Shown in pieces: positions 23,963-33,063 of a stretch of DNA of 64,000 bases. Each line of letters opens with the position of its first letter. The stretch's first letter is position 1. Both the position numbers and the translations under genes were made by a program. Origin of the DNA: GCA-002790365 sp964486645 (lineage in GTDB: Bacteria > Bacteroidota > Ignavibacteria > Ignavibacteriales > Ignavibacteriaceae); contig CAZAOG010000002.1 in assembly GCA_964486645.1 (NCBI GenBank), forward strand, positions 1 to 64,000, written 5' to 3'. Below the pieces are notes generated by a model. The model did no database searches and was not told where the DNA came from. It was given only the letters and a program-made list of their open reading frames with translations.

Positions 23963-23988
23963 TAAGTTTTTTTTGTTTTTGTATTTAT

Positions 23989-24015
23989 TTGACAAAATAA
24001 TAAATTAAGTACAAT
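23989..24015 (+). promoter_or_regulatory. Candidate sigma-70-type promoter in the divergent region
   Basis: TTGACA (23989-23994) and TACAAT (24010-24015) are separated by 15 nt and lie 37 nt ahead of the binding-protein ATG. The spacing is short of the ideal 17 and the region is AT-rich, so a chance match is possible. I saw no sigma-54 -24/-12 element (TGGCAC-N5-TTGC) here. Confidence 0.3.
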
Positions 24016-24051
24016 TATATGAATATTAATAATTTTTAATAATATTAAAAT

Positions 24052-25710
24052 ATGAAGAGAAAAATTTTCCTTATCCCGGCGCTGTTGGTTTTAATAACGG
24101 TATTTCCTTCCTGTTCTAAAAAATCCGCTAATCTTTCCAATCAGGTCATTATAGGAATTGATTCCGACATTGAATCTCTTAACCCTTTGTTTTCATTCAG
24201 CGGATACGAAAACAACATAAGCGAGCTTCTTTATTTAAAATTGGTACAAAGCGACTGGGATGAAGAAAACGGCTCACTTGTATATGGTCCGATGCTTGCA
24301 AAAAGCTGGCAATGGAACAGCGATTCATCCGCAATTACATTTTACTTAAGAGACGATGTAAATTGGTCCGACGGAAAAAAAGTGACTGCCGAAGACGTGG
24401 TTTTTTCATTTGACGTTTATTCGGATGAAAACATACAAAGCAAACTTTATGATACTTTTGACAACTTTATTCTGGATAAAACCAAACATATAATTTTAAA
24501 TAAAACATTTGAAATTATTAACCCTTTTACATTAAAAATTAATTTTAAAAAGAATGCCGTTCCGTCGCTTGTTGATATCGACCTTCCCGTTATTCCCAAA
24601 CATATTTATGAAAAGCTCGACAGAAAAAAATTCGCGGTTTTAGAAAAAGAAATTAAACCGGTTACCAACGGACCGTTCAACTTTATAAAATGGGATAAAA
24701 ACCAGGCTATAATTTTAGCGGTCAACAAAAATTCATTTTTATTTAATCCCAATAATATCCGGAAAATCATATTTAAAATTATCCCGGATTACAACTCGAG
24801 ACTAACACAACTTAAAAAGGGCGAAATTGACTTAATGGAAGACGTAAGAACGGATGATCTGCCTTCTTTAAAATCTTTGGATTATATTCAAATATCGCCG
24901 CTGCCGGAAAGAGAATACGATTACATCGGCTGGAACAACATTGATGCCGAGGTATTTAAAAAGAAAGGAAAGTTTGTTCCGAATAAATTATTCGGCGATC
25001 CTTTGGTAAGAAAAGCTCTTACCTTTGCAATTAACAGACAGGAAATAATTGACGAATATTTGGGTGAATACGGACAGATAGCTTTCGGTCCGGTCGCTCC
25101 GATTTTCAGAAAGTCATTTTCCGATTTAAAACCGCTAACATTCAATCTCGATTCCGCCAAATATTATTTAGCCGAAGCAGGCTGGAAGGATAATAACAAA
25201 GACGGCGTACTCGACAAAAAAGGGTTGAACTTTTCTTTCCCGCTTTACATTACTCCCGGCAACCCGAGAAGAGAATTTGCATCTACTTTACTAAAAAACA
25301 ATTTAAAGTCCATTGGAATAAATATTAACATAAAAAAAATGGATCTTCAGACTTTAATGCCTAAACTTTTTGGGAAAGAAATTGATGCCTGGATGCTCGG
25401 CTGGGTGGTGGGAATTCCACTTGACATGTATCCTTTTTGGCATTCCAGCTCCGAATTAAGCCAGTTGAACTTTCCAAGTTATAATAATACCTTGGTTGAT
25501 AAATATTTGGAAAGGTACAAAAAAGTTAAATCCGAAAAATTGAAATCGGAATTAGCAAAAAAAATTCAGCTGCTTATTCATAAAGATCAGCCCGTTACAT
25601 TTCTTTATTGGATACAGAATATTATAGCTTACAACAAACGAATTAAAAATGTAAAAATTACACCACTTGAACCTATTCACTACAGTTGGAATTGGTCGAT
25701 AAATAAATAA
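24052..25710 (+). CDS. ABC transporter solute-binding lipoprotein (SBP family 5)
   Basis: A 552-aa peptide/nickel-type binding protein. The lipobox FPSC gives lipidated Cys21. IDSDIESLNPLFSFSG, SWQWNSDSSAITFYLRDDVNWSDGKKVTAEDVVFSFD and VRKALTFAINRQEII are classic family-5 blocks. It should deliver short peptides or a similar ligand to the permeases encoded next. The ligand cannot be read from sequence. It opens the run of five genes that ends with a kinase and a transcription activator, so the ligand may be a signal as well as a nutrient. Confidence 0.92.
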   Translation: MKRKIFLIPALLVLITVFPSCSKKSANLSNQVIIGIDSDIESLNPLFSFSGYENNISELLYLKLVQSDWDEENGSLVYGPMLAKSWQWNSDSSAITFYLRDDVNWSDGKKVTAEDVVFSFDVYSDENIQSKLYDTFDNFILDKTKHIILNKTFEIINPFTLKINFKKNAVPSLVDIDLPVIPKHIYEKLDRKKFAVLEKEIKPVTNGPFNFIKWDKNQAIILAVNKNSFLFNPNNIRKIIFKIIPDYNSRLTQLKKGEIDLMEDVRTDDLPSLKSLDYIQISPLPEREYDYIGWNNIDAEVFKKKGKFVPNKLFGDPLVRKALTFAINRQEIIDEYLGEYGQIAFGPVAPIFRKSFSDLKPLTFNLDSAKYYLAEAGWKDNNKDGVLDKKGLNFSFPLYITPGNPRREFASTLLKNNLKSIGININIKKMDLQTLMPKLFGKEIDAWMLGWVVGIPLDMYPFWHSSSELSQLNFPSYNNTLVDKYLERYKKVKSEKLKSELAKKIQLLIHKDQPVTFLYWIQNIIAYNKRIKNVKITPLEPIHYSWNWSINK

Positions 25711-25716
25711 TAAAAA

Positions 25717-26703
25717 ATGAATAAGGAAATAATTTTATCCTTAGCTAAAAGATTAATCACCTCTTTAGTTGTACTTCTTTTAATGTTAAGTTTTTTATTT
25801 GTACTTTTAAGATATTCACCGGGTGAGCCGACACAAAAATTCATATCACCCAAATTAAGTCCGAAACTTGCATTAAAAATTAAAGAATCTTTTGGACTTG
25901 AAAAACCGATATTAAAACAATATCAAAGTTTTCTTGTAAACCTTTCTATGGGCGATTTGGGAATTTCTTATACCTACCGCGAGCCGGTCATTAAAGTAAT
26001 TGCCAAATATCTTCCCTTCACCGTTGTTTTCTCTCTGCTTAGTTTTATAATTCAAATTACACTCGGATTTTATTTGGCATTATATTCCATTAAACGTAAA
26101 GGAAGTTGGATTGATGCTCTTATTAAAAAAATCAGTCTTTCCGCTTATGCACTGCCTTCCTTTGTCGTGGGTGTTTTGCTTGTTTATTTGTTCTCCTGGA
26201 AAATAAATTTGTTCCCTTCATCGGGATTAAAATCTTTTAACCACGACACTCTTTCTTTCTTCGGACAGTTCGGCGATTATGTAAATCATATGATACTTCC
26301 CTTGATAACTTTATCATTAGGCGGGATAGCCGTTTTTTATAAATACTTACGCGACAATTTAGACGAAACATTCAACGCACATTTTGTTACTACGCTCAGA
26401 AGCTACGGAGTTTCCGAAAAAGAAATAATAAGAAATCACATTATCCCGAATTCAATAGGACCGATGATTTCCGTTGCCGGTGTAGAGCTTGGTATTTTGT
26501 TGAGCGGCGCATTAATTACAGAAGTAATTTTTGGTTTACCCGGAATGGGAAGACTTGCCATCGGTGCTATTTTAAGCAGAGATTATCCTTTGATTATCGG
26601 CATTACTTTTATCTCGGGAGTACTTATAATCTTCAGCAATTTATTAGCCGATCTAATTAGGGCGAAATTAGACAGAAGAATATTAAAGGGGATGATAAAT
26701 TGA
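25717..26703 (+). CDS. ABC transporter permease (DppB/OppB-like)
   Basis: A 328-aa inner-membrane permease of the binding-protein-dependent type. It has an N-terminal helix (LLLMLSFLFVLLRYSPGEPT), the TRG-like region after 60, and the EAA loop in the segment TTLRSYGVSEKEIIRNHIIPN. The final helices end LLADLIRAKLDRR. About six membrane helices fit the family. It starts 6 nt after the binding-protein gene and overlaps the next permease by 4 nt. Confidence 0.92.
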   Translation: MNKEIILSLAKRLITSLVVLLLMLSFLFVLLRYSPGEPTQKFISPKLSPKLALKIKESFGLEKPILKQYQSFLVNLSMGDLGISYTYREPVIKVIAKYLPFTVVFSLLSFIIQITLGFYLALYSIKRKGSWIDALIKKISLSAYALPSFVVGVLLVYLFSWKINLFPSSGLKSFNHDTLSFFGQFGDYVNHMILPLITLSLGGIAVFYKYLRDNLDETFNAHFVTTLRSYGVSEKEIIRNHIIPNSIGPMISVAGVELGILLSGALITEVIFGLPGMGRLAIGAILSRDYPLIIGITFISGVLIIFSNLLADLIRAKLDRRILKGMIN

Positions 26704-27980
26704 TAAAAATTAAACTTTGGCATTTTATCATATTAATATCTGTATCAATAATTTTATTTAACGTTCAATTACTTGTTAATTCATTTGAAATGCTGTGGTT
26801 GTTTGTGATTTTATTATTTACTAATTTTAACCAGGCAGTCGTTCAAATCGATATTTCTTTTATCGATTACACAATTTCAACCGTATTTATTTTTCTTATC
26901 CCATTATCTGTTTTGTTTTATAAGAGAACAAAATTTTTGGAAAACAAATTAACATATATATCCGCAATTATAACTTTGCTTTTGGCATTTACAATATTTG
27001 CTCCGTTAACGGTTCCTTCAAATCCTAATTTCCAAAAGGATTTACGCGTTACAAAACTACTTTCTCCGTTCAGTACCGTAAAAAAATTATATTTGGCAAT
27101 AGATAAGACACAACCGGCAAGCGCGATAGATAATTTTATTATAAAGAAAAATAAAGTAATAAAAAAATCATTCAGCCGGGATTTTGTTTTTGTAAGCGAT
27201 GTTAAGCTTTCGGGCAGCGATGTTATTTATAAACAAAAGAATAAAGAAATAAAAATTCAGAAAGAAAAAGTCATATTTGAAAACGGCAGACCGTTGGTCG
27301 AAACCGGGACATTTCTGCTCGGCACCGATCAGTACGGAAGGGATATTTTATCAAGACTTATATACGGCACAAGGTTAAGTTTATTCGTCGGTTTGGGAGC
27401 CGTTATAGTTTCTTTTTTAATCGGAATCATTTTGGGTTTTATTGCCGGCTACACCGGAGGATTTATAGATTCATTATTAAACAGATTTACTGAGATGTTT
27501 TTGGCATTTCCCATTCTTTTTTTGATTATTTTCATTATTGCTATGTTCGATAGTTCCGTTTTTTCTATTATTTTGGTTTTGGGCGTTTCAGGATGGATGA
27601 GTTTGTTCAAAATAGTACGAGCCGAGGTAATCAAATTAAAAACAAAAGATTTTTTTATAACGGCAAAATTAATCGGACTGCCCAATTATAAATTGCTGCT
27701 AAAAGAAGTTTTACCGAATATAATTTCGCCCATTGTTGTAAATTTGGTTTTTCTTTACGGCAACGTGATCTTAGCCGAAGCTGCCTTAAGCTTTTTAGGT
27801 CTCGGTGCAGGCAGCAACTACCCGTCCTGGGGAGAAATGATCCAAGCGGGACAAAGTTATATAACCATTGCCTGGTGGATGATTGTTTTCCCCGGTTTGA
27901 TGTTATTCGTTACTTTGCTTACGGCAAATGAACTTGGAAGAAAAATTGAAAATCATTTTAACGGTAGAATATTGATATGA
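26700..27980 (+). CDS. ABC transporter permease (DppC/OppC-like) with long N-terminal extension
   Basis: A 426-aa permease, against about 300 for usual DppC. The canonical part begins near 206 (LLGTDQYGRDILSRLIYG), has the EAA loop (FFITAKLIGLPNYKLLLKE) and ends with SFLGLGAGSNYPSWGEM. Residues 1-103 instead hold about four extra hydrophobic helices. Residues 104-205 form a lysine-rich, beta-like segment (DVKLSGSDVIYKQKN and similar) that should lie outside, next to the binding protein. Its start overlaps the DppB-like stop (ATGA). Its stop overlaps the kinase start (ATGA). Confidence 0.88.
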   Translation: MIKIKLWHFIILISVSIILFNVQLLVNSFEMLWLFVILLFTNFNQAVVQIDISFIDYTISTVFIFLIPLSVLFYKRTKFLENKLTYISAIITLLLAFTIFAPLTVPSNPNFQKDLRVTKLLSPFSTVKKLYLAIDKTQPASAIDNFIIKKNKVIKKSFSRDFVFVSDVKLSGSDVIYKQKNKEIKIQKEKVIFENGRPLVETGTFLLGTDQYGRDILSRLIYGTRLSLFVGLGAVIVSFLIGIILGFIAGYTGGFIDSLLNRFTEMFLAFPILFLIIFIIAMFDSSVFSIILVLGVSGWMSLFKIVRAEVIKLKTKDFFITAKLIGLPNYKLLLKEVLPNIISPIVVNLVFLYGNVILAEAALSFLGLGAGSNYPSWGEMIQAGQSYITIAWWMIVFPGLMLFVTLLTANELGRKIENHFNGRILI

Positions 27981-30900
27981 TTAATAAACGATACAAAATC
28001 AAAAACATTCTTGGCGAGGGAAGAAGCAAAGTATATTTGTGCGAAGACGTGGATTTTCCGGAAAAAGATGTTGCGTTAAAAGTTTTACCCAACAAAGTAC
28101 CCGAAGAAGAAATCAACACTTTCAGAAAAGAATATTTCACACTTCAAAAACTTCAACATCCTAACATTATAAATTCAATTGAGTTTGGGACGATAGTTTC
28201 CGATGATTCCGCTGAACCAAAAGTTGAAATAGGTTCTAAGTATATAACAATGGAAGTATTTGAGGGCAAAGAACTGCTTGACTACAAAGGCTGTAAAGAC
28301 GAAGCCATACTTAAAAACATACTAATTCAAATTTGTTCGGTTCTGTACTACCTGCACCAGTCAAATTATATTTATTACGATCTAAAACCCGAAAACATTT
28401 TGGTGGCCGAAAAAGACGGACAGCCCGTAATCAAACTTATAGACCTCGGTTTTGCAAGACACGTAAACGACGATAAGATTCCGGGAATAACCGGTACAAT
28501 GCAGTACATAGCCCCGGAGCTGCTTAAAAAAGAAGCCTACGACCATAGAATTGATTTGTATTCCTTGGGTATACTTTTATACAGGGTTATTTACGGTACT
28601 TTCCCATTTGAAATGAATGATGAACTTCAAATAATTAAAGCTCAAATTGAAAATAAATTCAACTTTCCCGAATCCGATTTCTCGGATGATTTTATCGGCG
28701 TAGTAAAAAAATTGTTGGAAAAAAATCCCGATGAAAGATACCAAAGCTGTTTGGAAATTTTATCCGATTTAGGGATGAAATTTAACAACGAAATTATTAA
28801 TCAGTGGATGCCCGCAAAGGTTTCATCCGATAGAAAAGATATTGTTGCTATTCTTAAAAAATATATAGAGGATGTAAACAGTAACGAAGTTTTTACCGTG
28901 AGAGGCACCGAGGGTTCAGGCAAATCAACCGTAGCTGAAGAAATTTATTCAACTCTACCGGCTTCCATAATAGTAAAAAACTACAAAAATTTAAACAGCA
29001 CCTCGTTTGTAAAATTTATTGTAAAACAGATTATTTACAACGATTATGTTTATTCAAGACTCAATAAAGTCACCGTTGAAAAGGTCGAACGTCTTTTTGT
29101 TGAACTACCCGAAAAACTAATAGACGAATTAAAGATTATATTTACAAACATTGCTTCAAGCAGCAGATTTACTTTAATACTCGACGATTTTAATAAATAC
29201 GATACTTTTACCCACGATACTCTTATAACCCTAATTCCCATTTTACAAGTAAACAAAATAAAAGTAATTTTAACCGAAGACTCCGACGAAGGAGATTCGA
29301 GCAATAAAGTTCATAATCTTCAAGTAATAAATCTTTCGCCCCTTACCGAACAACAATTGGAACAACTGATAAACAGAAGCTTTCATTCATCGTTTCCTCA
29401 GAAAGAAATTAAAAATTTAATATTACTTTACGCCGACCTTTTACCGGGCAGTATCAGAACTTCGATAAAAGATATGCTGCTTTTGAATATTCTTCAGTAT
29501 GACAAAGACGGCGTAAAATTAAATGATAACGACAAATCCATTGAAATGCTGAAGAGTTCGCAGGAAGAAATTTATAAAATAAGATTAAAAGACTTAAACG
29601 AGCAAGAAAATAATTTAATAAAAATTGTTTCCGCTTTGGAGGTCGTAATAGGAGCAAACGCTTTGGCTGCGTTGATGGAGCTAAACCCGAAAGATATTGA
29701 CGCATTATTGATAGGACTTCAAAAGAAAGAAATATTAAAACAGTATTCCATAACCGGAACGGCTCAATTTTCTTCCGACGGATTGAAATCATACATCTAT
29801 TCGCTAATTGAAGATAAAGAAGAGTACCACTTAAAATTAGCCGTTAATATTGAAAGCACGCTGCCGGACATAGATAAAAATGAATTGGCCAGACAATACG
29901 AGTTGGCAAAAGAAGACGAAAAATGTTATTCCATTTTAATGGAAGTCGCTGTCGAAGCCGAAAGGATTTCTGCATTTTCTTACGAGAAACAAATACTTGA
30001 ACATCTGCTCAATTTAGAGCTGCAAGAAGATAAATTAAATTTGATAAAGTATAAATTGGCAATACTGCTCGATAAATTAGGCGAATATAAATATTCGTTG
30101 GACTTTATAAATAATATAGATTTATCGATGCTTAACCCTGATGAAAGCATTAAACTGCAGATAACAAAAGGACATTCATTAATAGAAACGGACGAACTTG
30201 AAAAAGGGAAAAAGCTGCTTGAAAGTCTTTTGAATAACATCGATAACAAAGAGAAAAAACACACCGTGCTTTCCGAGATTGCCAGAGCGGATTTAGACTT
30301 GGGTAATTTTGAAAATGTAACTAAAATATGCAGCGATGTTATTACCGATGCTTCCGCCCTGCCCAAAGAAAAAGGGAGAGCAAATGCAACTCTTGCTTTG
30401 AAGGAAATTTATAAAAACAACGACTTTGACAAAGCCTTGGAATTATTCTTAAAAGCAGAAGAAATATTTCAGAAAGCCGATTTGAAAGTAATGATGACAA
30501 GAATGGGCAACAACATCGGCAACATTTACAACATTAAAAATGATTACAACAACGCGGAATTATACTGGAACAAAGCCGTTGAACTGAATAAATCTATCGG
30601 TAACCTGGAAAACGAGGCTCTGCTGACAATGAACTTGGGCGTTTATCATTTTGAGCAGCTTAATATTCAAAGAAGTATTGACCTTTATAACCGTGCTTAT
30701 TCTATATTTCAAAGTATCGGCGATGTGCAAAATCAAGGTATAATAAAATCAAATTTGGGTGAAAATTATTTGTTCGTCTGCGAGTATCAGAAAGCACAAG
30801 AAGAGCTGCAACTATCCGAAAAGGTTTTGTCCGACAGTCACAACGAAAACGAATTGCTGTCAACCTTATTTCTGCTTGGATATCTTTATTTAACTATCGG

Positions 30901-31546
30901 CGATTTATTAAAGGTTGAAAATATAATAAACAAATATGACCGAATTGATAATAAAGATTCTGTCAACGAGCGGAATAAAAACAACTTCAGATACTTAAAA
31001 TTAATTTTTAATTTTGAAAAAAATGAACCGCGCAAAATAATAAATGAATTATACGAAATAAAAGAAGTGTTTTTATCCAACGAAGACTCATATCGTTTCT
31101 TCAACGCGGACGAAACCCTTATTCGTTTCTACATTGAAAACGGAAATTATAATGAAGCCTTTGAAGAATTAAACGACAAAGACCTTGACGAGTTGTGTTC
31201 GAAAAACAAATATTTTAATGCAAAAAGGGAACTCTTGTTAGGACTGTTGGCTAAACACGACACGGAAGGAAAAATGAATTCTCCTGTCGATTATTTCGAA
31301 AAAACATATCAATTTATAGAAGACTTTACAATTACCGAACTGACTTGGAAAGTTTTGTATGAATTATCAGATTACTACTTTGAAAGGGGCAATAAATTAA
31401 AAGCAAAAGAGTACGCAAAATATACAAAAGCAACTATTGAGCATATTGCAGAAAAAATTTCCGACAGCAAAATGCTTCATAATTATTTATCAGAAAAACA
31501 AAGACAGAAAGCTTTAAAATCATTAAGCGAAATTATAAAAGGATAG
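27977..31546 (+). CDS. Serine/threonine protein kinase with P-loop ATPase and TPR repeats
   Basis: An 1189-aa cytosolic regulator. Residues 5-265 are a Hanks-type kinase: LGEGRSKV glycine loop, catalytic Lys35 (VALKVL), YYDLKPEN with Asp135, DLG with Asp156, and APE at 179-181. The HRD triad reads YYD, so it lacks the usual Arg (non-RD type). Residues 300-560 are a STAND-like ATPase: Walker A GTEGSGKST at 310-318 and Walker B FTLILDDF. About 640-1000 are TPR-like helical pairs (NNIGNIYNIKNDYNNAELYW and others). There is no membrane segment. The start overlaps the permease stop and the end overlaps the activator GTG, so all are co-translated. It probably senses transport or partner proteins and phosphorylates a target. 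Confidence 0.9.
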   Translation: MINKRYKIKNILGEGRSKVYLCEDVDFPEKDVALKVLPNKVPEEEINTFRKEYFTLQKLQHPNIINSIEFGTIVSDDSAEPKVEIGSKYITMEVFEGKELLDYKGCKDEAILKNILIQICSVLYYLHQSNYIYYDLKPENILVAEKDGQPVIKLIDLGFARHVNDDKIPGITGTMQYIAPELLKKEAYDHRIDLYSLGILLYRVIYGTFPFEMNDELQIIKAQIENKFNFPESDFSDDFIGVVKKLLEKNPDERYQSCLEILSDLGMKFNNEIINQWMPAKVSSDRKDIVAILKKYIEDVNSNEVFTVRGTEGSGKSTVAEEIYSTLPASIIVKNYKNLNSTSFVKFIVKQIIYNDYVYSRLNKVTVEKVERLFVELPEKLIDELKIIFTNIASSSRFTLILDDFNKYDTFTHDTLITLIPILQVNKIKVILTEDSDEGDSSNKVHNLQVINLSPLTEQQLEQLINRSFHSSFPQKEIKNLILLYADLLPGSIRTSIKDMLLLNILQYDKDGVKLNDNDKSIEMLKSSQEEIYKIRLKDLNEQENNLIKIVSALEVVIGANALAALMELNPKDIDALLIGLQKKEILKQYSITGTAQFSSDGLKSYIYSLIEDKEEYHLKLAVNIESTLPDIDKNELARQYELAKEDEKCYSILMEVAVEAERISAFSYEKQILEHLLNLELQEDKLNLIKYKLAILLDKLGEYKYSLDFINNIDLSMLNPDESIKLQITKGHSLIETDELEKGKKLLESLLNNIDNKEKKHTVLSEIARADLDLGNFENVTKICSDVITDASALPKEKGRANATLALKEIYKNNDFDKALELFLKAEEIFQKADLKVMMTRMGNNIGNIYNIKNDYNNAELYWNKAVELNKSIGNLENEALLTMNLGVYHFEQLNIQRSIDLYNRAYSIFQSIGDVQNQGIIKSNLGENYLFVCEYQKAQEELQLSEKVLSDSHNENELLSTLFLLGYLYLTIGDLLKVENIINKYDRIDNKDSVNERNKNNFRYLKLIFNFEKNEPRKIINELYEIKEVFLSNEDSYRFFNADETLIRFYIENGNYNEAFEELNDKDLDELCSKNKYFNAKRELLLGLLAKHDTEGKMNSPVDYFEKTYQFIEDFTITELTWKVLYELSDYYFERGNKLKAKEYAKYTKATIEHIAEKISDSKMLHNYLSEKQRQKALKSLSEIIKG

Positions 31547-32928
31547 TGAAGGATAACGATATAAATATTAATGTTTATTCCGATTCCAACGATACTTCTT
31601 CAATAGCGTTGGTCGTTAATCAACTTAAAATTAACGACCAAAATATAGGTTTAAAATACCCCCTTAAATTTCAGAACAACGAAAACGACATTATAATCAT
31701 ACAGGTTGATTCGGTAAGTTCTGCATTTGTTAGAGAAGCAATAAGCTTAAAAGAAGATGCCTACAACAAAATAATTTTCGTAATAAAAAAAAATGATGCG
31801 GTATTAATAAGCTCTTTAGTAAAGCTCGGATTCCATTCAATATTTGTAATACCCTTTGAACTGCCAAAACTTGTAGCTCATCTTTCCGATTTTATAAATT
31901 CAAAATCCGAAAAACTAAAATTGGAAAAAAAAGGCGATTTAGACGGGGATAATTACAAAATTGAAAGTTTAATAGGTAAGTCAAAATCATTCAATAATGT
32001 TATAGAAATAGTAAAAAAAATATCGGATAAACCGGATATTTATGTGATGATTTTAGGGGAAACGGGAACCGGGAAAACCCTTATTGCAAGAACCATTCAC
32101 GAAAACAGTCCTAAAAAACAATATCCCTTTATAGATATCGTTTGCAGCGCTATCCCGGAAACTTTAATGGAATCCGAACTTTTTGGCTACGAAGCCGGTG
32201 CTTTCACACAAGCCGAAAGCAGAAAATACGGTTTGTTGGAATTAGCCGAAAAAGGAACATTGTTTTTGGACGAACTTGGTGATATTAGTCTGAATATTCA
32301 GGCTAAATTACTAAGAGCAATAGAAAAGAAAGTAATCAGAAGATTGGGCGGTATAAAAGATATTCCTATTTATGCAAGGTTTATTTCGGCTACAAATAAA
32401 AATCTTTCATTAATGATAAAACAGAAACTTTTTAGAAGAGACCTTTTTCACAGGCTTAACGTAATTGAAATTACAATTCCCCCGCTCCGTGAACGTGAAG
32501 AAGATGTTCTGCTGCTTACGGAAAAATTTATAAATCTTTACAATGTTCAGTTCGGTAAACAAATAGACGGTTACGATGACGATGTGAAACAGTTCCTTTT
32601 AAATTATCAGTGGCCCGGAAACGTTAGAGAATTACAGAACTCTATTGAAAGAGCAATTTTACTCACAGAAAGTAAAATGTTAAAGGTGGATACATTTTCC
32701 GTGCTTCAAAAAACAGAAAAAACCCGGAAACAATCACAAATATATGCCACACCAATTTTGCCTCAATTTATCAGACTTGAATTAGAATATGAGAGAACGG
32801 ATTTAAAGGAACTTACGGCTTTATACGCCGAAGAAGTGTTGAACAAAACCAAAGGCAATAAATCAAAAGCCGCGCAATTACTCGGCATATCCCGCCCAAA
32901 ATTAAATACATTGTTAGAAAAAAATTAG
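31546..32928 (+). CDS. Sigma-54-type transcription activator with pseudo-receiver
   Basis: A 460-aa NtrC-like protein. Residues 1-118 look like a response-regulator receiver whose acceptor Asp position reads IIIIQVD, with VIPF in place of KPF, so it may not be phosphorylated on Asp. Residues 138-375 are the AAA+ domain: Walker A GETGTGKT (171-178), Walker B LFLDELGD (239-246), R-finger region RRDLFHRL. The sigma-54 contact loop is GAFTQA (218-223) instead of GAFTGA. The C-terminus is a Fis-type HTH (NKSKAAQLLGISRPKL). The start is GTG 31546, which shares one base with the kinase TAG stop. The kinase is the obvious candidate for its control. Confidence 0.88.
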   Translation: MKDNDININVYSDSNDTSSIALVVNQLKINDQNIGLKYPLKFQNNENDIIIIQVDSVSSAFVREAISLKEDAYNKIIFVIKKNDAVLISSLVKLGFHSIFVIPFELPKLVAHLSDFINSKSEKLKLEKKGDLDGDNYKIESLIGKSKSFNNVIEIVKKISDKPDIYVMILGETGTGKTLIARTIHENSPKKQYPFIDIVCSAIPETLMESELFGYEAGAFTQAESRKYGLLELAEKGTLFLDELGDISLNIQAKLLRAIEKKVIRRLGGIKDIPIYARFISATNKNLSLMIKQKLFRRDLFHRLNVIEITIPPLREREEDVLLLTEKFINLYNVQFGKQIDGYDDDVKQFLLNYQWPGNVRELQNSIERAILLTESKMLKVDTFSVLQKTEKTRKQSQIYATPILPQFIRLELEYERTDLKELTALYAEEVLNKTKGNKSKAAQLLGISRPKLNTLLEKN

Positions 32929-32961
32929 AATGTACGTAAGATGATTTATTTATTAAAATAG

Positions 32962-33021
32962 CTCCGCCTTTTAAGGCGGAGACTAAGTAAAACTTATTAC
33001 ATATTGGGCTTTAGCCCCAAT
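32962..33021. repeat. Pair of REP-like palindromes
   Basis: ctccgcctt-tt-aaggcggag (32962-32981) is a perfect 9-bp-arm hairpin. About 22 nt later ttgggct...agccccaa (33004-33020) forms a second with one bulged C. No U-tract follows either, so classic termination is unlikely, though they lie downstream of the activator gene. The architecture (two distinct palindromes side by side between genes) matches the cluster at 1-104 but the sequences differ. Confidence 0.55.
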
Positions 33022-33063
33022 CTAAATAATGAACTTAGAATGTTAAAGAAACAAACTGTCTTC

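Noticed and set aside
32962..32981. Terminator of the activator gene
   Set aside because: The hairpin is good, but no T-run follows on the plus strand, so I list it as a repeat.
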